A stretch of 64,000 nucleotides of DNA from Podocnemis expansa (taxonomy: Eukaryota; Chordata; Testudines; Podocnemididae). Both the position numbers and the translations under genes were made by a program. The notes beneath the pieces were generated by a model, which was not told the DNA's origin, did not search any database, and worked only from the letters and a program-made list of their open reading frames with translations. Location of the stretch: contig ML681998.1 in NCBI GenBank assembly GCA_007922195.1, positions 14,120,921 to 14,184,920 on the forward strand, given 5' to 3'. Shown here in pieces: positions 1-11,662 of this stretch; positions within the stretch are counted from its first letter, which is position 1, and every line of letters begins with the position of its first letter.

Positions 1-81
1 TAGTTTCCTGAAAATACACTTTGCTTCATTACAGAAAACATGGAATACTTCAACCATTAGAATTTGTGACCCAAGAAAAGT

Positions 82-640
82 CAGTTTATAGAATCATAGA
101 CTCTTAGGGCTAGAAGGGACCTCATGAGGTCATCTAGTCAGTCCCCTACTAAAAGCAGAGCTACTTTCACTAAATTATCCCAGCCAGGGGTTAATCCAGC
201 TGAGTCTTTAAACTTTCCAAAGATGGAGATTCCACCACCTAATTAGATAGCCCATTCCAGTGCCTCACCACCCACCTAGTGAGAGAGTTTTTCCTAATAT
301 CCAACCTAGACCTCCTAGCTGCAACTTGAAACCACTGCTCCTTGTTCTGTCCTCTGTCAGTGCTGAGAATAGCCTAGCTCCCTCCTCTCTGGAGCATCCC
401 TTCATGTAGTTGAAGGTTGCTATCAAATCCCCTGTCAGTTTTCTCTTCTGCAGTCTAAATAAGCCTAGTTCCTTCAGTCTCTCCTCGTAAGTCATGTCTA
501 ATAATTTTTGTTGCCCTCTGCGGGACTCTTTCTAATCTGACCACATCTTTTCTGTAGTGGGGAGCCCAAAACTAGACACAATATTCTAGATGGCGCCTGA
601 TCAGTGCCAAATAGAGGGGAATAATCACATCTCTTTCTTA
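82..640 (-). mobile_element. CR1 LINE, 3'-end fragment
   Basis: The 3' end of a CR1 non-LTR retrotransposon lies at the left and reads on the minus strand. The tail motif about a coloured-as-annotated 'agaagggacctcatgaggt' stretch near 112 is the standard CR1 3' UTR signature of sauropsids. A minus-strand reading frame at 265-495 gives a remnant of the C-terminal tail of CR1 ORF2 ([18 protein letters not shown] and [11 protein letters not shown]), which lies after the reverse transcriptase domain. The copy is 5'-truncated, as is usual for target-primed insertion, and is diverged. It is not an active gene. Confidence 0.88.
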
Positions 641-884
641 TAACTTAAATTCTTACTGTATTCAGTAGAGTTCAGGAGTAGCTTCTGTTCCCAGTATTAA
701 AATCCATCTCCTTCTTCTTTTAGTCAGTAAACTCAGTGAAAACAATATCACTTGTGCTTTTTACATTCACTCTTTTGTCTGACTCAGAGCAGGGACCCAC
801 TCTCCATCTCAATTAATCTTTAATTATACAATTAACTGGAGAGAAAAATCTCCTTGACAGGAAAGGTTGTCTCTCCTAGATAAG

Positions 885-1010
885 AACATTCACTTAGGGT
901 ACAGGAGACCTGGGTTCAAGCCTCAGTTCTGAATCAGGCAGAGCAGAGAGCTGAACCTTGGTGTCCCACATCTCAGGTGGTTGCCCCAGTTGCTGAATTA
1001 TGGGCTATTC
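885..1010 (+). repeat. Possible tRNA-derived SINE fragment
   Basis: A stretch with 'ggagacctgggttcaagcc' resembles the B box of a tRNA-type SINE and is followed by text typical of old amniote SINEs (gatcaggcagagcag-like). I cannot define ends or target duplications. It could be a MIR-related relic. Confidence 0.35.
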
Positions 1011-1735
1011 AGAGGTGAGTGTCTTCTATATTTTTTCACAAAAATTTCTAAAGGCTTATTTTTCATCCAGCATTAGAATGAAACAAATTTCTGAAGCTTC
1101 AAAATTTTTCACAAAACAGAATTTTTGTTTTCCACCTAATTCTACTTCAGATTATTGCACTCACAGATTTCAGGATCTAAGCTATTTTCATCTGTTTTCA
1201 TTCATATGGATGTACAGTCAGACTCATTTATCTGTTCCCTTAAATTGTGGAACTGTTCAGAATTCCCATATTTGTAGTAATAATAGAGCTAACTACTGTC
1301 AGGTGTCACAGGTGTGCAAAGTGAGTTACAAACATTAAATAGCCTTCTGTCTCATGAAGCCACCTTGACAGCATCCACCCAGCAGATTCAGAATGACAAC
1401 TGAATGTTTTTGGTAGACTGAAGGGATGCTGGCATTGTTTACTCACAAGATTGGATCTCAGTGAGAAAAATACCCCAATGGTTATAGCTGCCTGTTGTGT
1501 ACTGCAGACCGGTAATATCTGTACAACAAATGGGGAAAATTTCTGCTGGGATGGAGGTCTAGTGACTGTCCACTAAGTTAGAACAGTCAAACACCAAGGC
1601 TATTAGAATAACTCAGCATGGAGCTATGCAGCCAAGGGAGGCCTTGAAAGAATAGTTTAACAGTCAGCCACAGCTGTGTGGTGTGGTGCACTGCACTCTA
1701 CTTTGCCCTGAAGTTTTGGAAACTATTAGGAATTG

Positions 1736-1811
1736 GGGATTCTTGCTGTACCTTTATGAATATTACACTATTAGGGATCCTTGCTGTGTCTTTATGAATA
1801 TAATACTAATG
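1736..1811. repeat. Two-copy 38-bp tandem duplication
   Basis: Two adjacent 38-bp units (1736-1773 and 1774-1811) both run gggat-y-cttgctgt...ctttatgaata. They differ at about nine positions. This is a local tandem duplication with no evident function. The surrounding 1011-2559 shows no gene or repeat that I recognise. Confidence 0.7.
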
Positions 1812-2559
1812 CATCTATTGATTTTGCAGTGCTTACTCTACATATATAATTATCACATTGTGTTTGTCATTGATCTTATTAGTTCTGTCACACACTGTAC
1901 CATAATATGTAATGGGTACTTTCAGTAGCACTAGGCAATCTGCAGCATATAGGCTGAAGTAAGAAAGATGAATTGTTTAGCAAAAAGTAGACTATTGCGT
2001 ACCAAAACCAATGCAAACAATGTGCAATTAAAAACCAAATACAATACAAACTTCTGAAATAAATTAACAAAAGAAGTTAACAAGAGAAATGAACATTCAT
2101 GTCCATTTCATTCCATTTCAGTTACACATAGAGAACCGTGGCTCTCATAGATCAGTGTATGTGAAGCTATGAGTCTCCTTTCTGTCATCCATCATGGAGT
2201 GATAGGGGTACAGCTGTAGTTCCTGATGCCATGTAAAATGTTGCGGAGTGTAGAGAGGTACTAAAATGGAATTCTCTGTTGATTGCAAAGGGGTGGGGAG
2301 GCGAGCCTATAACTGTCCAACCTGTTAGGCAATACAAGCTTGTCCTGGTGCATCTTCATGTCCTATTCCTGGAGCTTTCTGCTGTCTGCTCTTCCCCCTC
2401 CATACTGTCTGCAGTATTCACTCTCCAAACCCTTGATTCACAATGCATTGCAACACTTGCTTGTAGGCTCTCATCTTTCGCCTTCTTCTTTATGTTTAGG
2501 CGTTTTATGGGTGTAGAGGGAGGACTGCTTGAGGCCACAATGGCAACAGCAACAGCTGA

Positions 2560-2691
2560 AACACAGAAGTATCATTATATGTATCGGTGCAATAGAAAGC
2601 AGAAGTTAAGTGTCAGAACGTCTTTCTATTGCTTCCCTAAAGTCTTGTTTAAAAAATTAGGGAAGCAAGAGAAGGGAATTCTGAAATTTAA
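2560..2691. mobile_element. Left part of a palindromic MITE that hosts the DIRS element
   Basis: Bases 2560-2610 are an inverted copy of 8374-8420, on the far side of the DIRS element, sharing the motif agtatcattatatgtat / ggtatcattatacgtat. Between this arm and the DIRS end are smaller self-complementary pieces (ttgcttccctaa against ttagggaagcaa). With the DIRS removed, the locus becomes a self-complementary element of about 170 bp. The superfamily is not clear. Confidence 0.6.
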
Positions 2692-2860
2692 CTTCTTCGA
2701 GCGCTGCTCACATCATTCAGTTACAGGTGTCTATGTGCCGCAGCGCACGGAAGCTCAGAAAGTCTTCAGCCTTAGCCTGTCAGGTCAGGGCATGCGGCCA
2801 ACACCCCCTCTACGCAATGACTGCAGCTGTATAGGTGACCGTGACCCTGACCCTCCCAAT
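2692..2860 (+). repeat. DIRS left terminal inverted repeat
   Basis: Starts cttcttcgagcgctgctcac and matches the reverse complement of the right end, including the segments catcattcagttacaggtgt, cagcgcac and gtctatgtgccgcagcgcac. The same left end recurs at 45321-45575. It presumably holds the promoter for genomic transcription, inferred from other DIRS elements. Confidence 0.85.
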
Positions 2861-2932
2861 TCCTTTTTCTGCCCTAAGTAACAGTTTTGGATCAGCCAAG
2901 GAACTTGCGTAAGCAAGTCCCTATCTTATACC

Positions 2933-5132
2933 ATGAAATTCAAGATGCCTGGCTTCAAGCCATGCCTAGGATGCAGCAAATCTTTCCTGCTCGACGATCC
3001 GCATGATAAATGTCTCGCATCTCTCGCTGAGTCCCATCTTGCCGAGAGCTGCTCCCCCTGCCAGTCCTTCAAAAGGAGGACTCGTAAGGAGAAAGAGCTG
3101 CGCATCCGATCCCTTGCTGGGAGCAGTGCACAAGCCTCTGATGCCGCCCAAGCCCTGAGTGCTCTGCTGGCTCACCCATCGGCCCAGGAGCCGGAACCCG
3201 GGACTGATCTCTGGTGCCAAGCCTAAAGTCTCAGTCAACGCCCCCATCAGTACTGTCGGGGTGCCGAACACCTCAGTTGCTGAATCAACTCGGCACCGAA
3301 CCCAAAGCGGCACCGCCAGCAGCACCACCGACTCTGCAGGTCTCCACGTCAGTGCAGCTGTGTTCTCCGGCCTGGGTACTAGCACCGCAGAAGAAAACCA
3401 GCTTGACATCAACTGTGGCACCAGGAGTCCAGTTGGCGCAGGAAGTGCCACTGCCCACCAACCTGGTAGTGCCTAGCCCACTGCCGGCACCACAATCCAG
3501 CACTGGGGACTGCTTTCTGGCCAACCCAGTGCCGTCCAGTCTGCCTCCGGTACCACATTCCGCTGAGGACTGCTCCCCAGCCTCCTCCCCATGTTCCTCT
3601 CAGGATTTGTCAGTGCTCCCAAGCTCCCCATACCGTGCTCCCAAGCCTCGGGGACCCCTTCCCACAGATCAGCGTCAGCTTCGCCTCCAGCTTTGGTTCA
3701 CTCTTCTCCTCGCAAGATGGCAACAAGGGTAGGAGAACATTTAAGGAAATGGCACCATAAGCGCTTTCCCTCACCCAAGCCTCGATGCAAGAACAGACCT
3801 TCAGGCCCACCTAAGCCAGTGCAGCTTTCCCCTTCTGGTACCACATTGCAACCTAGTCGAGGTCGTTCCCCTCCGCACCACCTGGAGGCCGGAGTGTCTT
3901 TTAACGACTGGTCACACGATTGGCTGGACATGGTGGCAGACAATACCTTGGTCTCATGGCACCTCTCCGTCCGGTCCCCCTCACAGACCATGGACTTGGA
4001 CTTCTTGGACAGTGAACCCAATCCCGACTCCACGTGTCGGAGTAGATCGTGGGCCCGTTCTTCTTCCTTGCCCGACGAATACACCTTTGAGAGACTGATT
4101 GACTGTAACAAGGACTCTCGTGCCCACCTGGACTTGCTATGCTGCATAGCAGCAAACCTGAATCTGGAGCTAGGGGTCGTCCAAAAGGAGACGAACACCC
4201 TTTTCGATGTCAGCCAGAGGGCCCCACCTGCTGAGATGTCTATACCTCTCCACGAAGGGGTATACAGCATCATCAAGTCTCGCTGGCAAACCCCATCCTC
4301 GATTCTGCTGGTATCTAGGGTTGTGGACCGTAAGTACCACATCCCTCAGGACAAGTTCTCCTTTCTATTTCAGCATCCCACTCCGGGGTCGCTGGTTATC
4401 GATGTCATGAACCAGAAAGAGAGGCAAGGTCAACTGAGTTCCACCCCTAAAAATAAGGAGGCGAGGAAACTCAACCTGCTTGGCAGGAAGATTTACTCCA
4501 CAGCAGCTGTTCAGCTGCGCATAGCAAACCACTCAGCCCTTATGACAAGGTATGTCTTTAACCTCTGGAACGCCATGCAAGGCTTCCACACCATTATTCT
4601 GAAGGATCACTTTAGGGATTTCGACATGATGCTTGAAGAAGGGAAAATGACATCCAGAGATGCTCTGATGGCCATCTGAGATGCCGTGAACACAGCTGCC
4701 CGTACGATGGCATCGGCTATAGTAATGCGTCACTCAGCCTGGTTACAGGGCTCGGGCCTACTGCTGCAGCTGCAGCTTACTATTCAGGACCTCCCATTAA
4801 AAGGCCCTGACCTCTTCATCAAGTCCACGGATGCAAAGCTCCCTGGCATGAAAGGCTCGAGAGCCACACTCCAGTCGCTGGGGATTTACACCCCGCAACC
4901 TAACAGACACTCTCTAAAACCCCGTCAACTCCTCCAACAACTTCAGCAGTTAAAACAACAGATTCAACTGCAGAGTACATTCCTGAGGTCCCTTCCTTTT
5001 CCCCAGCACCACCCTGGGGACATGAACAAAGACAAGGTCTGTTCGGGAAAGAGTGAGAAGTCCCACATTCCCCAATCGAGTAGCCATGGGCAAGCCTCCA
5101 AACGCTCGGTGGGGAAGAAACAGTGTTTTTGA
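2933..5132 (+). pseudogene. DIRS Gag-like protein (broken)
   Basis: The ATG at 2933 starts a Cys/His-rich N-terminus (KPCLGC, then HDKCL, then CSPCQSF, then RTRKEKEL) like the putative zinc-binding head of vertebrate DIRS Gag proteins. The same architecture occurs in the second element at 18546. A Pro/Ser/Thr-rich middle follows, then a conserved C-terminal helical region (AARTMASAIVMRHSAWLQGSGL). The reading moves through three frames: 2933-3226, 3214-3732, then 3591 onward. It is interrupted by TGA at 4677-4679, in a context that suggests an original CGA. The last part is Gln-rich (about 4925-4980). Gag would package element RNA; this copy cannot be translated whole. Confidence 0.82.
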
Positions 5133-5239
5133 CGGTTACTATACAGCCAGTGAACCCATGACTCGACCGGTCTCCAACCGTTTATACCACTTCACACACC
5201 ACTGGGCCAACATCACATCCAACCAGTGGGTCCTCGAGA

Positions 5240-6626
5240 TGGTTGCGGAGGGGTATCATATTTGGTTTCTTTAAATTCCTCAGGACAGAAAACCACCCCC
5301 TCATCCAACCTTGGAAACCAGGAACTATCCTACCTTCTCAAGATTGAATGCCAGAAACTCCTCTGCCTCGGAGCCATAGAAAAGGTTCTCAAGCGGGAGT
5401 CGAGAAGAAGGATTTTTACTCCTGATACTTTCTGGTCCCAAAATCCAGTGGGGACCTTCGATCCATTCTAGATCTCAGAGCCTTAAACAAGCACGTAAGG
5501 AAAATAAAGTTCTGCATGGTTTCCCTCTCACAGATCCTCCTGTCTCTGTCTCCCTTGGATTGGTTAGTGGCCCTCGATCTGAAAGATTCCTACTTTCACA
5601 TAGCCATAAGGCCCCACCACAGGCAGTTCCTAAGGTTCATGGTGGCAAACGACCACTTCCAGTTCACCTCTCTCCCTTTCGGGCTCTCCCTGGCCCTCAG
5701 GATGTTCACAAAGTGCATGGTGATGGTCGTGGCATACTTGCACAGACGGGGCATAAGAATTTATCCCTATCTAGATGACTGGTTAATAGTCAGGAAATCG
5801 AGTTCCCAAGTAGAGTTCTACATCAGAGCAGTAGTGAGGCTCAGCAACTATCTGGGCCTCCACATAAACCAAGAAAAGTCAAAGCTCCGTCCGTCCCAAA
5901 ACATAGAGTTCATAGGGGCACATCTAGGTGCCCGCAAGGGGTTAGTAATCCTACCCCTCTCCAGATTTCAGTCCCTTTGCACCATCATTACCGAGCTGCA
6001 AATGCCCCCCGTGACCATGGCCCACCAGTGCCTGCAGCAACTTGTCCACATGGGAGCTTCCACCTCAGTGATCGAGACAGCATGCCTGAGGATGAGGCCT
6101 TTCCAAATCTTCCTTTCCATGGTGTACTACATATGGAGGGACTCCCTGAACAAGGTACTGTCTATCCCCGAGGATACTCTGGGGACACTTCAGGTTTGGA
6201 GGCATCCCCGTTTTGCCATGGTGGCATTACTTCCATAGACCTCAGGCCCTCAGTGACCTTAATAACGGATGCCTCGAACACAGGGTGGGGGGCCTACATC
6301 TCTGGGGGACTCTCCACTGAGGGGCTCTGGTCTCACTTGGACAGTCCTCTCCACATAAACGTGAAGGAGCTAGGGCCATCAGGCTAGCCTGCTTGACCTT
6401 CCTGGACAAGATACAGGGCAGGTCAGTCCAGATCCTCATGGACAATACCACAGCTGTGTTCTACATGAGTCGGCAAGGGGGGACCCACTCCCCACCACTT
6501 TGCGAGGAGGCGTGCAAACTCTGGGAATTGGCCATATGGCACAACTTATCCCAGTGGCCTCCCACCTACCGGGGTGGACAGTGGGCTAGCAAACTCGCTA
6601 AGCAAAAAACTGCTAGCGAACCGTGA
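5240..6626 (+). pseudogene. DIRS reverse transcriptase-RNase H (broken)
   Basis: RT hallmarks are readable: YFLVPKSSG, LDLRALNKHV, then ALDLKDSYFHIAI (palm motif A), FTSLPFGLSLALRMFTK (motif B) and PYLDDWL (catalytic YLDD, codons 5768-5779). HINQEKSKL and FIGAHL follow. A separate frame then gives the RNase H domain (LITDASNTGWGAY and HINVKEL), and another frame MDNTTAVFYMSRQGG, the usual DIRS RNase H block. There is a TGA at 5423-5425 in place of an expected Arg codon and at least two frameshifts (about 6240 and 6390). In a live element the enzyme would copy the RNA into cDNA and then a circle. Catalytic motifs are intact but the frame is not. Confidence 0.88.
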
Positions 6627-6784
6627 GTGGTCCCTCCATGCCAAGGTGTACGCCCTCCTGACAGACAAATGGAGTCTCCTCCAGATAGACTTGTTTGTGA
6701 CACAGCAGAATCGCAAGTGCCCTCAGTTCAGCTACCTCGGGCCAGGAGGAGGGGTCCCTCACCAACGCCTTCCTCATCAACTGG

Positions 6785-8060
6785 TTGAGGCCCCTGATGT
6801 TTGCCTTGCTGCCAGTTCCTCTGATCCAGAGGGTTCTTTTGAAAATCGACAGAGACGGAGTGAACATAATACTAATAGCTCCGAACTGTCCCAGACAGCA
6901 CTGGTTCCCACTCCTGCAGGACATGTCCATAGAGATCCCACTCAGCCTCCCACAGTGGGTGGACCTCCTAATGCAGGACTTGGGGTGCCTTTGGCACCCA
7001 AACCCAGGCCACCTACACACAACGGCCTGGATGCTCTCGGGCTCAGCGAACAGGGTTAAGAAGGTCCTGGTTGATAGCAGAAGACCATCTATCAGGTCCA
7101 CATACACAGCCAAATGGAAGCAATTCTCCACCTGGGCTCGGGACAAAGGTATAGACCCTATATCAGCCCCGATTCACCTGATCCTCGACTGTCCGCAAGA
7201 CCTCAGGGAAGGAGGCCTTTCTCCTTCCTCAGTGAGAGTCCATTTAGCGGCAATTTCAGCTCTCCACGAGACTGTGGATTGGCAATCAGTTTTCTCTCAG
7301 CCCACCTCTGTCAGATTCCTAAAAGGGGTGGAGAGACTTTTTCCCCAACCTCGTAAGCCCACCCTGCCTTTGGACCTGAATATCGTCCTCGGGGCAATGA
7401 CAGAGCCTCCCTATGAACCTTCGGGTTCAGCCAGCCTGCTGGTCCTATCCTGGAAGGTGGCCTTCTTAAAAGCAATCACCTCTGCTAGAAGGGTTTCAGA
7501 GTCGAAAGCCCTCTCCTCAGAACGCCCACATACGAGGTTTATCTGGATAAAGTGGTTTTATGTCACCACCCATCCTTCCTCCCTAAGGTGGCCACACCCT
7601 TCCACCTTAACCAGGAAATTTGCTTGCCAGTTTTTTACCCAGACCCCAGGTTACACAGAACTAGCGGAGTTGGTATACATTGGACAAGAGGAGAGCGCTT
7701 CTAACTTACATCGAGCGCACCCGGCCGTTCCGCAAGACCCCCCAACTGTTTGTGGTGGTGGCCGAACATAAGAGAGGTTTACCAGTATCCTCTCAGTGTA
7801 TCTCTAAGTGGTTTGTGAACTTTATTACAGACTGCTACGGAAGGTCGAAAACGCCCCTTCCTGGAACTGTTAGAGCCCACTCCACCAGGGCCCAAGCGTC
7901 TTCAACGGTCTTCCTTTCTAACGTCCCAATCCAAGAGATCTGCAGTGCTGCTATGTAGTTGTCAATTCATACCTTCATGATGCACTACGCCATCGCCCAG
8001 CAAGCTAGAGACAATGCTGCTCTGGGCGGAGCTGTACTCAGTGTGAGTAGACTGTAACTC
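6785..8060 (+). pseudogene. DIRS tyrosine recombinase (broken)
   Basis: YR integrates the circular DIRS intermediate. The N-terminal core-binding part reads RSTYTAKWKQFSTWARDKG and RFLKGVERLFPQPRKPTLP. The catalytic domain begins FLKAITSARRVSES, with the first conserved Arg near 7490. A frameshift around 7510-7680 moves to a second frame with RPFRKTPQLF, the HSTR box (codons 7878-7889, the conserved HxxR) and IQEICSAAM. A TAG at 7956-7958, where related proteins have Trp, ends that frame. Beyond it the reading HTFMMHYAIA carries the candidate nucleophile Tyr. All catalytic residues are recognisable but split by a shift and a stop. Confidence 0.87.
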
Positions 8061-8090
8061 CTCCCACTGTCCATGGGTACAGCTAGCATT

Positions 8091-8196
8091 CACCTGTAAC
8101 TGAATGATGTGAGCAGCACTTGAAGGAGAATGGTGCGTTACTTACCAGTAACCGTCCTTCTTCGAGATGGGCTGCTCACATACATTCAGGCCCCTC
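8091..8196 (+). repeat. DIRS internal complementary region (ICR)
   Basis: The first half (8091-8125, cacctgtaactgaatgatgt...) is the reverse complement of the left terminus. The second half (8127-8196, gttacttaccagtaa... gggctgctcac) is the reverse complement of the right terminus (8308-8375). In DIRS-1 models this region templates completion of the ends and circularisation. It lies directly after the YR, the expected place. Confidence 0.85.
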
Positions 8197-8378
8197 CCAC
8201 TGTCCCCACTAATGCAGCATAGAGGGGGTGTTGGCCACGTGCCCTGACCTGCCTGACAGGCTAAGGCTGAAGACTTTCCGAGCTGCTGTGCGCTGCGGCA
8301 CATAGACACCTATAACTGAATGTGTGTGAGCAGCCCATCTTGAAGAAGGACTCTTACTGGTAAGTAACCTACTCTTCT
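8197..8378 (-). repeat. DIRS right terminal inverted repeat
   Basis: Reads as the reverse complement of 2692-2860: agagggggtgttggcc, gctaaggctgaagactt and ctgcggcacatagacacc are all found inverted at the left end. The outermost bases (about 8335-8378) are not in the left end but are copied in the ICR, the standard DIRS asymmetry. Confidence 0.83.
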
Positions 8379-8420
8379 GCTTTCTGTTGTACCTATACGT
8401 ATAATGATACCTTTGTGTTA
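8379..8420. mobile_element. Right part of the palindromic MITE hosting the DIRS element
   Basis: Reverse complement of about 2560-2610 (gctttctgttgtacctatac against its inverted partner). This is the distal arm of the element disrupted by the DIRS insertion. Confidence 0.6.
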
Positions 8421-10382
8421 GAGTGCTATGCAGTGCCCATCTCCAGCCCCAGCCAAGGTGAGTTTGGCCCATTGGGGAGAGGGGGAGTGTATGGCGGAGG
8501 AGGAGGTGAGAAGGGAGGGTAATGAGGAAGAAATTGTTCAGTTGCATCAAAAAATAAAATTTTGGCCCTATTCCCATAATTCTGAGTGCAGACCAGTAGC
8601 ACTGAGCATTGCCATTAGTTGTTATGGCAGTGGTGATTGTAGCTCATCTCCAGCTCCTGAGGATAGCAAAGGCACAAAGACCATGGCTCTGCTGGAATTC
8701 TGAAGCTTCCAAGGTCCGTATGTTACTAGCTTGAATACTGCTGTCATGCCTGCCAAAGTCATTGTGGAATGGTAGTACCAGCAAGGAGGGAAATATGAGT
8801 CTGCCATCCGTAGAAAGTTACAGGTGAGGATTGCAAAATACTAGGAAGAAAGTGTCATCAGACTCTCTCAGGATGTTTTAGGGGATGCCTCTATGTACGT
8901 AATCAAATTGCTTTACATTCTTCCCTCACTGCCTAATTCAACAGAGGAATGACAAAGAGGTAACTGCCTTTATTTGTTGTACTGTTACCTTTTCTAGTGA
9001 GAACAAATTAATGAAAAGTTCATACCAGTATCCTGTTCCACGGGTCGGTTAAACCCATGTCTGTTAAGTACACAGTTAAACATTGAAAAAGGAAATGCAT
9101 TCACAAACTTTTCAGCAAAAGTCAAACTTTATGCAACTTAGGAGATATTAAATTAAAGCAGTATGCTAACAGAATCATTTTAATTGCTTGGCACTTAAAG
9201 AACCTACTATAGTTGTTATTTCCATTAGAACCATTTAAAATCTGGATTGAATTTAGAGCTATGTGTATTAACCTGTACAATAATTCCTCTATGTTCTTAA
9301 TTTATCATTGTTCCATAAAAAATAGGCTTTGAAAATTAGCAATTACTGCACAGTAATTAAATATCGGTTAACTTTTATGAAAATGGATGCAGAGTCCATA
9401 TAGGGTACATCACACTGCATTATTAAAGTACTCACAATTTACTATAATATCACATTTATATTAACCTTTCAGAACTTGCCCTATTTATAAGAAAGGCTGT
9501 TGTATCCCTCTGACATTCCCCAGCATGCAGTCTGAGCTTCTGGACTTATGTGTCTGCTTAGCTTACCATCCAGGGATGCTTTTTATATGGCTTTGCTGGT
9601 GAACAGCAAACCCCACCAGGCTATGCTATGCCCAGCTATCTATAAATTACTTAAAGGGCAACACCTGTATATCTGTCAGTCCCAGCCTTACTCCCCAGAC
9701 ACATGCATCTTTGTGACAGGGCACTTCCTGGAACTGATCCAGCGTGCTGCTGTGACCTCCTGGTCTCTGGTCCTGAACCCTGACGTACCCTGCTTTGCCA
9801 GGTGATCACTCACTCCAGAGTCAGGACAGACATAGCCTCCTGCATGTAATCAGTCCCAGGCAGTGGGTGTGCACTTTCTGGCCACCTATGGGATGTACTC
9901 CAAGCAAGAACTCCCAGCCCCCAGAGACCTCACCAGGAACTTCCATCCTACAGAGATTCCCCCCGCACCGCCATCACCATAAACACACGTCCATCCATTT
10001 GTCACTAAAATGGACTGGCCCAACCTCTCTGATTCACATCCTCTGAAGTCTGCACAGCTTTGGATAAAACAAACACTAGTTCTTTGAATAGAATATGATT
10101 TCAAATGAGTATATGGCAAATCAATATACAGTCATTTAATAAGGGAGTCAGGAGTTTTCACAATCAAATAAAAGATATAAAACACATGCTGATCTAATGA
10201 CACTATGTGGGATCACACGTCAGCTTATTCTCATTGTTCTTACCCACGAGACTGGCTGTTTGGTGGAGTTCAGCCAGTCTAGGCTTTCCTGGCCATGTGG
10301 ACAGTCTGTCTCTTTAAGCTGGTTCAAGGTGGAGTTTCTGTGGCCCAAGACAAAAGCTTCTCCCTTTTCAAGCTGTCTGTGT
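8421..10382. other. No gene recognised
   Basis: I see no conserved coding signal or clear repeat in this stretch. Short open frames (for example 9548-9805) lack codon structure or known motifs. It is probably intronic DNA of CPQ. Confidence 0.5.
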
Positions 10383-10791
10383 GGCTATGTCTACACTTCC
10401 CAAACTTAGCTTGAATTTGTTAATTTGAACTAATAAGTTTGAATGTAATTCAAACTACATTTGAATTTATTAGTTCAAATTAACAACATGGACTATGTCG
10501 AATTACAGTTAATTCAACTTAACCCACTTCGTTAATTCAAACTAACTGCCCTTAGTTCAATCTAGCAAAGTGGACTTAAATGTCCACATTGTGCAAAGTT
10601 CAAACTAAGGATTGAACTAAGGGCTTAGTTTGACCTAAAGGGCAGGTCTTACTAGTTCAAACGAAGCTTTCATTAGTTTGTATTATGGAATTCCTTAATT
10701 CGAACTAAGTAAAGGCTCGTGTAGACAGGGACTAAGTTAGTTCAAATTAAGCTTCCTTAATTCAAACTAACTTGCAAGTGTAGACATACCC
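10383..10791. mobile_element. Foldback MITE, GGCTATGTCTACACT family (copy A)
   Basis: The termini ggctatgtctacactt and aagtgtagacataccc are inverted repeats. The flanking TGT at 10380-10382 and 10792-10794 is a 3-bp target duplication. The 409-bp interior is a series of short palindromes of the form TTAATTCAAACTAA / TTAGTTTGAATT, so the element can fold on itself in many registers. It has no ORF. The 3-bp duplication and GG...CC ends would suit the PIF/Harbinger superfamily, but this is inference. Confidence 0.82.
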
Positions 10792-11449
10792 TGTTTGTTT
10801 TCCAACCTCTCTGCCCATCCCTTTTGCTGGGCCCAAGGGGCTACAGTCATTTAGCTAGCCTAGTTGTCTTTATTATCTTCTCTGAGTAGGTGCTTACCAC
10901 ACTGATTGGGAAACACCTCTGGGTGTCTCCATGCTGCTGGAAGACAACTCTGATTGTTTCCCTCCCCTCTGAGCCATGTAGAACATGCTTCACATCTGTG
11001 CACATGCATGATGCTGCAGGAAATATACCATAACAATATGGTAGAGCATTCAAAAGGGAACATTGCATGGCATAGTTGGCATCAAACCATACAATTATCT
11101 TGCAAAAGTGAACAGGAAAGTTACATAGACCAGAATTTAGGAGTGCACAGATGTGAATCCTGTGATGATCTTATACTGGTCAGGACCATACTAGGCAGTG
11201 TAAACTCATAAATAGTCTGTCATTCCAGAAATGGTTTCGCCTAAATATAGATTCCCAAACACTTCAGCCAAAAAATATGGGCTGAAATAAAATAATAAAA
11301 CAAGCATATTAACTAAAGAAAGATAGATTTGATGGTATAACAAGTATAGATATATATGAGTCAGGATTGGGAACAAAAGAAACAAAAGAATGAATATGCA
11401 AGCTATTTAGGCCAGTGTAGTCTGTTATATTGTACTGTGATAGTATCTA

Positions 11450-11662
11450 ACAAGGACTCCTATGGCCCTTCTAAAGATTAATAAATTTATTTATCGCATG
11501 TGATTTCGTAGGAGAAAATCCCACTTTGTTAGATGCTTGAAGAACCCATGAAAGCTCATATAATAAATAAATTTGTTAGTCTTCAAAAGTGCCACAGAAC
11601 TCCTTGTTTGTTTTGCTGAACTAGACTAACACAGACCCTTTTTGTACTTGCCAGTATGCACG
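11450..11662. mobile_element. Short Penelope-like element, inverted double-ended copy
   Basis: A perfect 13-bp target duplication (gtgatagtatcta at 11437-11449 and 11663-11675) brackets the copy. It starts with the PLE end (caaggactcctatggc), runs through a degraded hammerhead-like block on the minus strand, then repeats the end in the opposite sense (gttagtc... gccacagaactccttgtttg... gaactagactaacac). It carries no coding sequence. Inverted arrangement of PLE termini is common in this class. Confidence 0.83.

Larger units (their letters stand above)
2692..8378 (+). mobile_element. DIRS-type tyrosine-recombinase retrotransposon, near full length, inactivated
   Basis: DIRS elements encode Gag, reverse transcriptase-RNase H and a tyrosine recombinase (YR), replicate through a circular DNA, and integrate without target duplication. 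All these modules are present in order on the plus strand: Gag-like 2933-5132, RT-RH about 5240-6626, YR about 6785-8060. The ends are inverted repeats (2692-2860 against 8197-8378) and an internal complementary region at 8091-8196 joins the reverse complements of both ends. The bases cttct occur at both boundaries (2692-2696 and 8374-8378), as expected for recombinase insertion at a short shared sequence. Multiple frameshifts and stops show it is dead. Confidence 0.9.

Noticed and set aside
1000..1338. Open frame of 112 codons on the plus strand
   Set aside because: No recognisable domain, AT-driven composition, and no splice or promoter context. Consistent with chance.
2279..2881. 200-codon open frame on the plus strand
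   Set aside because: It spans the MITE arm and DIRS terminal repeat. Similar reading at 8209-8577 (minus) follows from the inverted repeat, not from coding constraint.
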